In this document: piece by piece, positions 11,807 to 22,389 of the stretch | Numbering within the stretch: position 1 is the stretch's first letter | Layout of the letters: each line of letters begins with the position of its first letter | Assembly (NCBI RefSeq): GCF_000091045.1 | Contig: NC_006686.1 | Coordinates: forward strand, 960,001 to 1,024,000 | Direction: 5' to 3' | DNA from: Cryptococcus deneoformans JEC21 | Taxonomy: Eukaryota; Basidiomycota; Tremellomycetes; Tremellales; Cryptococcaceae | DNA length: 64,000 nucleotides | Notes under the pieces: model-generated | What the model was told of the DNA's origin: nothing | Seen by the model: only the letters and a program-made list of their open reading frames with translations | Databases searched by the model: none | Translations under genes and position numbers: made by a program

Positions 11807-14436
11807 CGGTTTTTGAGGATAGTAGAGTACATTGACCATAGTGTCCATACGAAGCTGGTAGTTGGTGAGGCAGACACCCATGGCTTGTTTGCCCATCGCA
11901 GACTGATAGGTATTTCGAGGAGATTGGTTGTGGTCGGGGAAAGGAACGATACTAGCACAGACACCAAGAATCATACTCGGGTGGATCTCCATATGGGTAT
12001 ACTGCTGACTCCACACTGTACTCTTGATACGAGCCGCAGGATCAAAGGATTCAAGATTGTGGGCTGCTCTATCCCTTACAAGCTCATGTTTGCTGTGTGC
12101 AGTACGAGCGTTCACAAGATCTTCAGGCGTCATGGCTATTAATATGGTCTCCTCCTCAGCTGCGTCCACATATTCGACAATACCCTCGGACAATAGCTTA
12201 TCCCACGCTCCTGACAAAAGACCCTCGTCTGCCATCTGGTCGATCCTGTCAATGTGATCACGTTTGAGGCGCAATGTCTGCGTCGGCTGGTCGACAATGA
12301 AAAGCGGTCTACAGACACGTCCCGCATCGGTGTACAAGCGCAGTTCTCTCTCTCGGATGTCTCGGACGATACTAACTTCGTACTTGAGCTGGCCACCACG
12401 ACGCATTTGCAACAGGTTGTTGTGCAAGGTGGGTGCGTCTCGATGAATACCCATCCAGACACCATTGACAAACACTTTCGTCGCAGTGGGCGCATCTTGA
12501 TATTCTGAAAGATCTTCCAGACCCCATTCTTCCAAAAATTCCATGACTGGAGCGGAATAGGACCCAACCGAAATGTAAGACATGAGCGCGAGATTTTTGA
12601 CCAGACCACATGCGGAACCTTCAGGCGTCTCAGCCGGACAAACCATACCCCAATGGGTGTTGTGAAGTTGACGTGGCTTAGCAGCTTTTGAATCACGTCC
12701 AATGGGCGTATTAGTACGCCGCAAATGGGAGAGGGTAGAAGCAAAAGTATATCTGTTGAGAACCTGTGATACACCTGCTCGAGTATTGTCTCGCTTGCCC
12801 CAGTTGCCTGTAGCAAGAGCGTATTTGAGACCGTCGGTAATCGTGTTAGGGCGAATAGCCATGTTAAGGGCAAACTCCTTGTTTTGTTCGACGCACTGCC
12901 GGAAGTTAGCTTTAATTCCATTACTTTACGCTCAACTTGCCTTCTTCAGATATCTGTACATGTCTTCCCTCAATTTCCCAAACACAACATTGAACATCTC
13001 CGCCATCAGCGGTCCAGCAAGATCCAACCTTTTGTTCCCAAAATGATCTCTGTCATCCAACTCCTTTCTTCCTAATGCCGCCATACATAACCTATGCACC
13101 ATGTAGCCCAGGAAGTACGCTTTTTTCGACTCAAATCCTTCGGCGGTAGACACGTGGGGCAAAAACTCTTTATGAAGGATATCAAAGGCCGCACGCTGTC
13201 GCTGAGCTCGAGGGGCCTTTTCATGTTGACCACGGCGACCAATGAAGTCGAGGGCAGTGTCACGGTCTTGGACAGCAAAAGATTCTTCAATGCTGGGTTG
13301 AAGCATTTCAAGAAGGGCTTCATCTTCGGCGCCAAAGCAGATGTGGCTGAGAACGTCTCTATCGGGAACAATACCCAAAGCTCGAAAGACCACAACGAGG
13401 GGGATGTCAACTTTGGTGTAGGGAAGAGATACGCGAATGACGCCACCAGTTGTTCCGGATGCCCTTGCGTACATTCTGACTTCTGTATGATTCGCCACCC
13501 GTCCACCTTTTTCTTTTTGAGAGTTGATTTCCGCAAAATAGGTGAATCTCGCAGGGGCTGCCTTTAGGAACACGAAAACATGGTTTGTGGCCATCCTCTC
13601 CTGAGCAATCAAGACCTTCTCGGAACCAGATATGATAAAATAACCGCCTTGATCGTAAGGGCATTCTCCAATCTCATGACACTGGTCGTCAGGAAGACCA
13701 TGCAGGAGGCAAAAGTTGGAGCGGACCATGACAGGCACTTTGCCGATTGATGTTTTTTCTTCCTCAGCACCTTCCACCTCACCATCATCGCCCACGGCAG
13801 GCTGCCAATCAGCTTCCACAGGATCATCAACGCCGGATGCTGTCAAAGTCCTCTTTTTGATGTCAACATACAGAGGCGCCGAGTAAGTCAAGTTTCTGAG
13901 ACGCGCTTCTTGCGGGAACAACATATTAGTTCTACCATCCATCTCCGTATGATTGACCCGAGCCAAATAGATCTGGCCAAAGGAAATTTCGTAACGTCTC
14001 TGTAGGGCTTATCAGCATGTCAATATCAACAGACAATGAAGCCAACTCACTGTTTCGTCACCTGCAACGCCTGTATACTGTGTAAATTGATCCAAAGTTA
14101 ACCTCGAATGATCGTCGACGATCTCTTGCATGGTGTTTTCGATGAACTCATTGAAAGATTCGAGCTGTTGACGAACAAGACCTTTTTCCTCAAAGAACGA
14201 ATTGATAACAGTCCAGTAGTCCTCCTGGCTGATCGGCTCATCCTCGTCAACATCGTACTTTTCTTCGTCCTCGTCGCCCTTTGGGGCCGTCTGCTGAGAG
14301 TAGTCGTAATCGGGATCGTAAGTGAAGCCATCGTCGAGGGGCTGGGATGCAAGCGGATAGTCGTCTGCTAGGAGTCAAGACGGTTGTAGCGGTGTATACG
14401 TGTGCATGTAAAGGAATGGTATTCACCTGCATCCAT
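10379..14436 (-). CDS. RPB2: DNA-directed RNA polymerase II second-largest subunit
   Basis: Exons 14436-14427, 14367-14051, 13999-12941, 12895-10802, 10755-10701, 10644-10487 and 10426-10379 give 1246 residues, the normal size for Rpb2. Conserved blocks appear in order: [68 protein letters not shown] and [15 protein letters not shown]. The C-terminal clamp carries the zinc ligands (VCDVCG and CSVCRN) and the end [20 protein letters not shown]. It forms the polymerase cleft and lobe opposite Rpb1 in the nucleus. The intron at 12940-12896 starts with GC rather than GT, and its use is required by frame and by conserved flanking residues. It is divergent from EBP2 across 263 bp. Confidence 0.98.
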
Positions 14437-14699
14437 TTTGGGTGTCTGCGTGAGCTTGAGGTGGTTGCGCAGGACGCAGTAAAGCTGGAAGAGGAAAGAA
14501 GATGTGTATAGAGGTCAGAGAAGATATGTTGTGCCCGCGAGCCGTCGCTTCAGTCTCGCGCTCAATCAGCAGCGGCCACGGCATTACCATATGTCCGAGT
14601 GTGGCACCTCCACTCATCCTCCACCTTCCCTTCTCAATTTTGAACCGCCATCTCAATCCGCACCCGGTCAATATCTGTTCGACAACACAGTGCTCCACA
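14437..14699. promoter_or_regulatory. shared divergent promoter of RPB2 and EBP2
   Basis: 263 bp lie between the two start codons, both for housekeeping nuclear genes. Pyrimidine-rich stretches (CTTCCTCTTTC-like on each strand) are visible. No sharp TATA element was identified. Confidence 0.5.
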
Positions 14700-16257
14700 A
14701 TGCCGATTAGCAAGAAGGAAACAAGGAAACTCAAGAGCAACAAGAAGCTTGCTCCATCCAAGGCGGAAGAGTCCAAGTCCCTCGACAAGCAATCTTACGT
14801 TCCGGACGAGCAGATCGAAAGTGGTGATGAAGACGACCAAGACGTCAGCGAAGAGGGTATGAAGAGGTTGATGGAACTTGTCGATGTGGATGACCTCAAC
14901 GAGTATGAAAGGGCCTTGCTTGGGGCCGAGCAGGGCGAAGAAGACGAAGAAGGAGGTAGTGAAGGGGAAGAGTTTGAAATATCAGCCGGCGAGAGCGTCG
15001 ACGAAGACGAGGAAGAGCAAGGTCAAAACAAGGTATGCTTCTCTTTGTTTAGCTTAACGTTGATTCTAAAAGGAGATATAGAAACAGGACAACACCATAA
15101 TCAATGAAAAGCCCGACGACGACGTTGTTTCTCTTGATGGCCTGGGCTCAGATGTCTCTGTGGACGAAGATGCTGTTCCCATGCAAAAAGTGACAATTAA
15201 CAACAAGGTAAGGCTATCGTCGCCGCAATCTTAAAATAAAAACCTTATAATTCCTATTAGCCTGCGTTGAGAGCCCTAACGGACTCTATTCGAGTAACCA
15301 ATATGTCCTGGCCTGAACACTTGGTGCTTGACAGCAAAGAGACTGCCGACGTCGATCCCAGTGATGGTGAGTGTCGCCTTACCTATATGACAACTTGTTT
15401 TGCTGATAACAGAATCAAGATTTGCAAAGAGAAACAGTTTTGTGAGCATCTACTTCTCAATGTCATGGATGTTGTTGACATTCCTCGCAGCTACAAGATT
15501 GCACTTGGCTGCATTCCCCAAGCTAGAAAGCTTGCTTCCAAGCACGACATCCCTTTCACGAGACCGGGAGACTATTATGCTGAAATGGTCAAGTCTGATG
15601 AACACATGGAACGTGTGAGGACCAAGCTTGTCGAGGAGGCGTATGTTTTTATTCTTCCGAGTCTGTTGCCTGTCCGATCAGCACGCTTACTTGTTATCTT
15701 TTAGCCAAGGCATCAAGAAGTCCGAAGACGCGAAGAAGCAGCGTCAACTCAAGAAGTTCGGCAAGCAAATCCAGCACGAAAAGCTCCGCCAGAGAGAGCA
15801 GGACAAGAAGAGCTTCGAAGATCGGGTACAGGGTCTTAAACGGAGTGCGTACTATTGTCAGTCGTAAGCGATAGCTAACAATATTTTGCAGAAAGAAAAG
15901 AAGGCATGGAGCTTGGTGATGAAGGAGAGGAGTTCGATATCGCTGTGGAAGATGCAATGGAAGAACAGCCCCAGAAAGGAGGGCGCGCCGCCCCTGGCAA
16001 ATCTAAGGTCAGTGGAGTTTTTCTCCGACTGTATCGCATACCATTGCTGATGCGTATGGCAGATGCCTCGACACGCTCGTGACGCCAAATTTTCTTTGGG
16101 TGGTGGTGGCCGCAGATCCAAGCAGAACACTCGGGAAAGCACGATGGATTTTGGTGGCGGCATGTCTCGTGGTAAAGGCGGAAAGGCTGACAAGGCCGGC
16201 AAGGTCCAGTCTAAAGGGAGGCCGGGCAAATCCAGGAGACAGGCGGGACGAGTTTAG
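14700..16257 (+). CDS. EBP2: rRNA-processing protein Ebp2
   Basis: Exons 14700-15032, 15082-15207, 15261-15366, 15420-15441 (22 nt), 15491-15640, 15705-15844, 15892-16007 and 16063-16257 give 395 residues. The N-terminus is basic then highly acidic. The Ebp2 core follows: SDDLQRETVFYKIAL, then IPFTRPGDYYAEMVKSDEHM, then KQRQLKKFGKQIQHEKLR. The C-terminus is Gly/Arg/Lys-rich (GGGGRRSKQ, then KGRPGKSRRQAGRV), a nucleolar-type tail. Family knowledge: Ebp2 is essential for 27S pre-rRNA processing and 60S subunit assembly in the nucleolus. The 22-nt exon is needed to restore the family block LQRETVFYK. The frame without it breaks the motif. Confidence 0.93.
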
Positions 16258-17691
16258 GCTCTTCCAAGGGGTCTGTGGGCTACATTCTCTGTATGCATTT
16301 CCTGTATATCACGTCGTCTTTTGTTGTCGGTCACTGAAACGCAGACGTCGATGCACGGACGTGTGAATGACTTGTTTGTTAGAGCCTTGAGCTATTTGCC
16401 GCTATACGTACTCCCCTGCAGTGATCATATTCGCATCTATAAGGAGAGAAAGAGTATGGCCGACAACTGGATGTTTACAAGCATGCTAAGAAACCGGGTA
16501 CTTCATATCCACGTTTTATTGTCGTATGCTATACGTAGTAGCAGTCCAAAACACTGGATGGTATTATCTGTTTTGTTTTTTTATTATTGTTCCTACGTAC
16601 GTACGGGACAACACGAATGACATCTTATTAGGAAGTGTTGTGGATACTAACAGCAGTCCTTGTACGGGTCAAAATACAGGGTACAGACACTGTTGTGACA
16701 GTAATTCTGTTCGCAAGCTGCTCAGTTACTACGTAAAAATAGCGTGACAACATCGGTTCTACTCCTGTCAACTGTCAACGAAGAACGGCAGTAAAAGAAG
16801 AATGATATTACTGGCAGGATATCATCAGCTTGCTACTTTGTAGCTTTGTGCCATCTCATCCATTTGTCCTCCATCCTTCTGTCGTTATGGGCAGGAAAGA
16901 CTACGAGAAGATAAGAACGAAGCACGGTGATGCATGCACATATACACACAGCTCATCATCTTCTCCGCCGGCCGTCCGCCCTTACCATGCTACATTAGGT
17001 ATATTTTATGTGGTAGATGGTGGGCTACCGGCAACCGTCAACCGCCATGCGCGCCCCAAGCTAGCAACAAGCAACAGCCGCATAAATCCCTGCCTCAAGC
17101 GCCGAACAAAGGCGAAAGGGTCAGGGAAGCCCCTCTCTTGTGAGTTGGGAGTTTTACCCTGAATTTTCATTGTGAGTCGCCTCCGTTTGACGCGCTTTTT
17201 TCATCATACAGGGGATACAGGGCCATAATAATATCCTTCAGAACGAGGGTGTATACTATCTGCAGCAGGAAGTAGTATGGGGATGGACGTGGGGCGGTAG
17301 GCTCTATGCATGCATTTTATCATTTACATCTTACCGTGATCCTTCAAAAACCTGCTGAAAATCAGAGCACCTGCGCCCCACTTACTGTCCACGCTCCCGC
17401 ACGAACCACCGACGAGTCGCCAGCACGCCCGCGCCCAAGTGACTTGACTCGCCAACGAATCATCGAGTACGCATCTCGCATCCACGCTCAACACCGACGA
17501 CTTGCCATAGTTCATAGCCCAACCATCAGACGTTTGCTCCAACAAGAACACCCAGCTTGTAAGTATTCTCACCCACTTTGCATGGCCCCTTGTCTGACTC
17601 CGCCCTCTTCTCTCTCGCCACCCACAACAGCCCATTTTACCTCTGCTCTGCTATACCCCTCGCGCAATACACCTTTTTCTCCCACCCAGCT
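16258..17691. other. 1.4 kb intergenic region, including a likely 5' UTR intron
   Basis: Nothing recognisable codes for protein here. ACGTACGTACG runs occur near 16595, and TGCATGCA lies at 16931-16938 and 17307-17314. From about 17330 the strand becomes rich in C and A, as in leaders of this organism. A likely 5' UTR intron runs 17559-17630 (donor GTAAGTATT, branch TGACT, acceptor ACAACAG) for the gene at 17692. Confidence 0.4.
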
Positions 17692-18315
17692 ATGTTCTGC
17701 GACACCCAACAGCCACACACCTCTCCATCCACATACATTCACCAGCACTCCACCATGTCTTCTCACTCGCATTCCCAAGTTTCATTCCCTTCGTCCTATT
17801 TGCATCACAGCCAGCCTCATATATCCTCACTCACTCGACCTTCTTTTCCGCCTGCTCACTCGTCTCCCAATGTTTTGTATTCATCGCAATCCAATCACGC
17901 CTCTCCGTCATCTTATCAAGCATACACAGCTCCCTCTTCACCAGGAGGGTCGCCTTCCGGAGCCACTGTCTCTCAATCCCAGCAAGCCCGTCGGTTCGCT
18001 CGCCCAAAACCTCTCAAAAAGTCCTCATCAACCAATGGCAAACATCGTAACGTGCAGGTGTCTCTTGAAGTCAAGGTTGAGAAGGCCAAGGGATTTCATG
18101 CGTTCTTTGTGCCGCATTGCAAAGGCGGCGTACCTCCTGCTCCTCCTTGCAGTCCGGTACTAGGGCACGGGAGTTTGAAAGAACGGAGAGACATGGATGG
18201 AGGGAATGAAGCGACCTCCTTAGACTATTTTGGAACATGGTCCAAGCACGGTGAAAAAGAAAGTGAGCAGTGGGTAGAAAACGTCGAAGAAGATATGGAA
18301 GTGGACAGGATCTGA
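17692..18315 (+). CDS. small hypothetical low-complexity protein
   Basis: A single coding exon of 207 residues from the first ATG after a probable leader intron. The first 110 residues are rich in Ser, His, Pro, Tyr and Gln and look disordered. A basic stretch follows (ARRFARPKPLKKSSS), then a short ordered-looking block (VQVSLEVKVEKAKGFHAFF) with a Cys pair, and an acidic end (ENVEEDMEVD). There is no signal peptide or membrane segment. I do not recognise a family. The composition suits a nuclear regulatory or RNA-associated protein, but that is only a guess. It is convergent with ARG7. Confidence 0.55.
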   Translation: MFCDTQQPHTSPSTYIHQHSTMSSHSHSQVSFPSSYLHHSQPHISSLTRPSFPPAHSSPNVLYSSQSNHASPSSYQAYTAPSSPGGSPSGATVSQSQQARRFARPKPLKKSSSTNGKHRNVQVSLEVKVEKAKGFHAFFVPHCKGGVPPAPPCSPVLGHGSLKERRDMDGGNEATSLDYFGTWSKHGEKESEQWVENVEEDMEVDRI

Positions 18316-18607
18316 GGGTTTTAGCGGTGTAGCGGTATGGCCTAAGCGTGTGTGTGATGGGGGTTGCCTAATTAGACGATAGACGGGGCAAGAGTTTATC
18401 ATTGATAAGTGTTGTAACAACCTTTACAGTCTAACCATAGTCATAAGCATTTTTTTTCATTGTGACATCATCCATCCTTTTCAATGGGGGTATAATAGCA
18501 CTTCTTCAAAGTGGATATTTCCGATGCATTAGGTCTTGTAGCGCACATGTTCTATCCTACATCGTGCTTTATATCAACTGACAGCCGGAATGGAAATTTT
18601 GCTTGAT
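18316..18607. other. convergent intergenic gap
   Basis: 292 bp between two gene ends. It is AT-rich with an eight-T run near 18450. No gene is seen. Confidence 0.4.
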
Positions 18608-20316
18608 TTAACTTCGGTACTATGCGTTTGCCGTTTATTAGTTACTGCTGGGCCCCTGGGGCAGCTCTACCCGGTTACTCACGCTGCCATTAATTGTCAC
18701 ATATTCCTATGGGCAACTAGTGAGTGACATGCAAGATTTAGGGAAAACCTGTTTGAAACATAACTCACATGGGAGAAATCACAGGTCCAAACTTTGGCTT
18801 CTTCGTGACCGTCGCCCAAGTCCACCTCAACTTCTAAATCCTCCTCTGCTAAAATCACACTGGCGCGGTCTTCATCTATATTGGCTTCAGGCTCACCATT
18901 GGTAAGCAATCGAAGAGGTGTGGGGTCCGAAACGTTAGCAGAGGGAATGAAAGAGACGGAGACGTGGTTAGGAATAATTGCTTGCGCAGTCGGAGTGTAC
19001 CCACTGCATCCATAATCAGCAAACGTCCTGCCTACAATTCACTTACACAGCACAGAGAATACGACCCCAGTTGGCATCTTTTGTGTATTATTAGCACTGT
19101 ATTGATCACCATGACAATTTCACAATCTCACCTTCTCCATACATAGCCGTCTTGAACAAGGACGAATTCGCGATGCTCTTAGCGACAGCTTGGGCAGTCT
19201 CATAAGAAGGCGCGTTCTGATAAGACAATGATTGCTGAGCTTTCTTTTCCAAATACATTTCAAGCGACTCACCTTGACGCGAATGGTCACGAATTTGGTC
19301 GCGCCTTCACCATCCCTAACGACCAGCTGGGCCAGCTCCTCAGCAAAAGACCTCAGCTCTTCTCTGAAAACCTTGTACTCTTCGGGATGCCCATCTTCAG
19401 TGATTTCCTCCATACTTTCAGCTGTCTCACGGCCCTGAGTTTCAAGTTTACCAGCTGCCCCGTTGGCCAGACAGATGATTGAATCATTAGTACTCATATC
19501 ACCGTCAACAGTGATGTTGTTGAAGCTCCGGTCGACAGCATAGTTTAGCGCAGACTGCAGAGCAGGAGGGCTAATAGCAGCATCGGTAGCAATCACACCA
19601 AGCAGGGTAGCATGAGGTGGTTGAGGCGGTCCCATGGAGGGAGCGATCATACCGGCTCCTTTATCAATACCGGCTATGCGCACCAGGCGTTCACCGAGCC
19701 TAAACGATTTGGCGCGCAATTTGGGGAACGTGTCTGTGGTCATGAACGACTTGGAAAGGTCAAGCCACGATTTGGGCGAATCATCAAGGGATCGTACAAG
19801 CTCGGGGATCTTGGAGATAATTGATGATATAGGAAGGGGTTGACCAATAACACCTGTAGACATCACCAATGTTCCTATTCCACGCTGACCTGGCGGGAGC
19901 TGGGAAGTTACAGTATTAGACATTTCCCAGGCATCTTCTAGACCTTTCTTGCCCGTGACCGCATTAGCACAACCGGAATTGACGATAAAACCCCTAGCTC
20001 GTCCACCGCCGGATTGCAAAAGCTGAGTGGTCACCGTCACTGGCGCGGCTTTGAACACGTTCCTTGTCAAGCAGGCCGCCGCAGACGCAGGCTTATCTGT
20101 GGTAGAAACAAGTATACCAAGGTCGAGAGCCCCTGTCTTCTTTTTTATGGAGGCATGGGTCGAAGCCACAGCGTAGCCTAGGGGAAGTACTTCCGGGGAG
20201 TACGAGTGGACATGATGTTCTTTGGAAGGTGTGGATTTGGTGGTTGTAGAGGCGGCGCGAGCCAAGGAGGGAATGGCCCTTGTCACGATTGACGGGACTG
20301 GGATACTCGGGGGCAT
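18608..20316 (-). CDS. ARG7: mitochondrial ornithine/glutamate N-acetyltransferase (ArgJ type)
   Basis: Exons 20316-19273, 19216-19132, 19077-19047, 19003-18769, 18706-18683 and 18619-18608 give 476 residues. The final exon encodes only Y-R-S-stop and completes the family ending NGSYRS. An Arg/Ser-rich, acid-poor N-terminus is a mitochondrial targeting signal. ArgJ blocks are [24 protein letters not shown] and [11 protein letters not shown], where autoproteolysis before Thr244 yields the two subunits and the Thr nucleophile. VDGDMSTND and [16 protein letters not shown] follow. The enzyme moves acetyl from N-acetylornithine to glutamate in the arginine cycle. An upstream in-frame extension begins with GTG, so the ATG at 20316 is preferred. 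Confidence 0.95.
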
Positions 20317-20515
20317 TTGTGCAGCGGAAAGAAATTGGGTTGGAGTTGTAGAGAAAGTCGGTCTCCTCCATAAAGAGAATGCTCCTCGAGTCGGTTTACG
20401 CGTAACTGACTCAGGAGTTATCACTAAAACTATTTGCGTCACTACTACTATACTGCTGCTGCTGCTTTATAATGATGGTGATGATATCATGACGGCCTCA
20501 ATTCCCATTTTTTTC

Positions 20516-20670
20516 CCTCACTTTTTCCCTTCGTTCTCATGCATGACCCCACAACCTCCTGTTAAACAGTCTGCGTTAGATTGGAAAAAATTGGCTCTAC
20601 ATTTCTTCACCCTTTTGGTAGATCATGCTGTAAAAGAAGAAGTCTCCAAAAAATCTGGCTCCGCGCCTGG
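20516..20670 (+). repeat. diverged dispersed repeat, copy 1
   Basis: The 35 bp at 20516-20550 match 24390-24424 with only two mismatches. Weaker similarity continues downstream (CTCTACAT, ACCCTTTT, then CCAAAAAATCT with a GCCTGRTT block) to about 20670. The element type is unknown; it has no obvious terminal repeats. Confidence 0.6.
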
Positions 20671-22100
20671 TTGACGTGTAATTATCGTTATCAGCATACG
20701 CCCACCTCATGATGATGAATGATGATGATTATAATAAGTTAGTAGTAGGCTCGACAACACAACAAGAAGCCAATGTCCGTCGAGGGGCTTGTGTAATAAT
20801 AATGATGCGCATTCAGATCTGACAGTCATTTTTTTCTCTTATCTTTTTTGTGTGAGTTGAAATGAAGTGGGTCGCATCGACGCAGGTGTAATTCTTCATG
20901 GCCTAAAGGAGAAGAAGTTGCGCTGATGGCAGGGAGGGCAGTTGGAGTGGATCGGATAGAACATTTTCCCCTGCTCTGTGTGAATACGACAATTAATGGC
21001 CCGAAGGTGATAAATCAGATATATGATGATATGTATTTTGATCATCTTCGCTGGATCAGCACAGCACAGCAGGGCTGGCAGACTGTGCCACCAGTAGTCA
21101 CGCTTTTCTCATCCCAATCCATCGGAGGAGATCGAAGATCTTGTGCGCTACATGCGCTAGATGTTGTAAGGGGCAAATTACAGAGCGTTGCAGAACTATT
21201 AGTTAGGAGCTTGAGGGTCAGAAGATCAGTGATCAGGAAGAAAAATGGTCGGAAATTCCCATGCTATTATTTGTGCACATACAAAATGCGCATTTGCTCT
21301 GAGCGAAAGGCACAAAACAATGCTAGTTTATTATTATTAATAGCTTTGCTTTTTATTTATCCATTTATATGCTCACAATACGTGCGTACTTCACAATTCA
21401 CAGTTCCCTCAGTAGTACGTACGTACGTACAGATGACACAGCATCACAAACCCAAAAAAGTACCACCACACATTGCATCACAGTAGCAACATGGAGTCTG
21501 AGCTTTGCGGATTGATTTATTAGAGACTTGCTGTTGGATTCTCTATGAAGAGCCATATAATTAACAATCTGAAATTATACTGTCTTTAGTCGCGAGGGGA
21601 AACATGGACGCTGGCGACTGGAGAATCGTCAAATAAAACTTGACTCACATGCTGGGGACCACTGATTGCCGTGGGGCATGAGTTTATTATGGATATGAAC
21701 GGGCTACCGATGGCTAAATAAGTAAGGATCTGCTGTTCCTGTCATTGCCTCTTTCATCATACAGTTTCGGCGAACCTTGTGCAAAGATAACCCTGAGATA
21801 AGTGTACGACCCGAACATGTCCCTGAGGAACAGGTATGAGATATTCAGGGTCTTCACAAGTCGCAATCCGCAATCCGGGATTTTTCACGAGTTGCCGTAT
21901 GCCGGCCTCGGCTTAGTGCGTATTCCCACCAAGAATCTAGCACAACACTAGCAAACACCTATAAACTTCACTCCTTCTTCCCCACTCCTTCTTCATCAGC
22001 GCTGCCTCTCCATCTTCCCACCTCCCCTACTGCCTATATCACGATCCTCTTCCCTCATTCTTCGCCTCCTCTTCTCCCTTTCTCTCCTATCTTTCCTTGG

Positions 22101-22380
22101 GTACGTCTGTTTACTCATCCTTCAGTCGATCAATCAAACGGTTTACTGTTGTGTATCTGTGATCCTTTCTGCCTTCATCAGATCAGTTGGTGTCTAACCG
22201 TGTGCACACAGTCGTTCTGTACAAGGAGTCTCTCTCCCTTCCTGCCTTTCGGCATAACGACGGCCTCTTGCGCACCCACGCAACCACATGTAAGCACATC
22301 CTCTCCTTTCGTCTACAAATGGGGAAACTATTACGTATACAATCGGACTAGGACTGACCCCACCTATCCAATCAGAACAG
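22101..22380 (+). promoter_or_regulatory. CDA3 5' UTR with two probable introns
   Basis: Intron 22101-22211 has GTACGT, a TCTAACC branch and acceptor GCACACAG. Intron 22290-22380 has GTAAGC, a GGACTGACC branch and acceptor CAGAACAG, nine bases before the ATG at 22390. The pyrimidine-rich leader before the first donor fits a strongly expressed surface-protein gene. Confidence 0.5.
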
Positions 22381-22389
22381 CCCGTTAGA

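Larger units (their letters stand above)
20317..22389. other. 2.1 kb divergent intergenic region (ARG7 / CDA3)
   Basis: Contains a (CTG)4-like run near 20453, one copy of a dispersed repeat (about 20516-20670), AT-rich DNA and a CGTACGTACGTAC run near 21419. A pyrimidine-rich core promoter occupies about 21960-22100. Reading frames of up to 186 codons here have no recognisable domain or gene-like exon structure. Confidence 0.45.

Noticed and set aside
12139..12921. 260-codon open frame on the minus strand within RPB2
   Set aside because: It is an out-of-frame shadow of the RPB2 co-linear exon. The conserved polymerase blocks are all in the other frame.
15400..15618. Alternative EBP2 exon starting at 15413
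   Set aside because: It continues from the upstream exon in frame but reads hydrophobic nonsense through the region that encodes the conserved PFTRPGDYYAEMVKSDEH block in another frame.
17306..18163. 285-codon frame overlapping the small gene at 17692
   Set aside because: It runs through the leader and in a different frame. Pro/His/Leu-rich translation is typical of C-rich leaders.
20317..20442. N-terminal extension of ARG7
   Set aside because: The extension starts with GTG, while the ATG at 20316 gives a proper mitochondrial presequence.
20926..21486. 186-codon frame upstream of CDA3
   Set aside because: Ends in ACGTACGT repeats, shows no domain and crosses AT-rich promoter DNA. Not gene-like.
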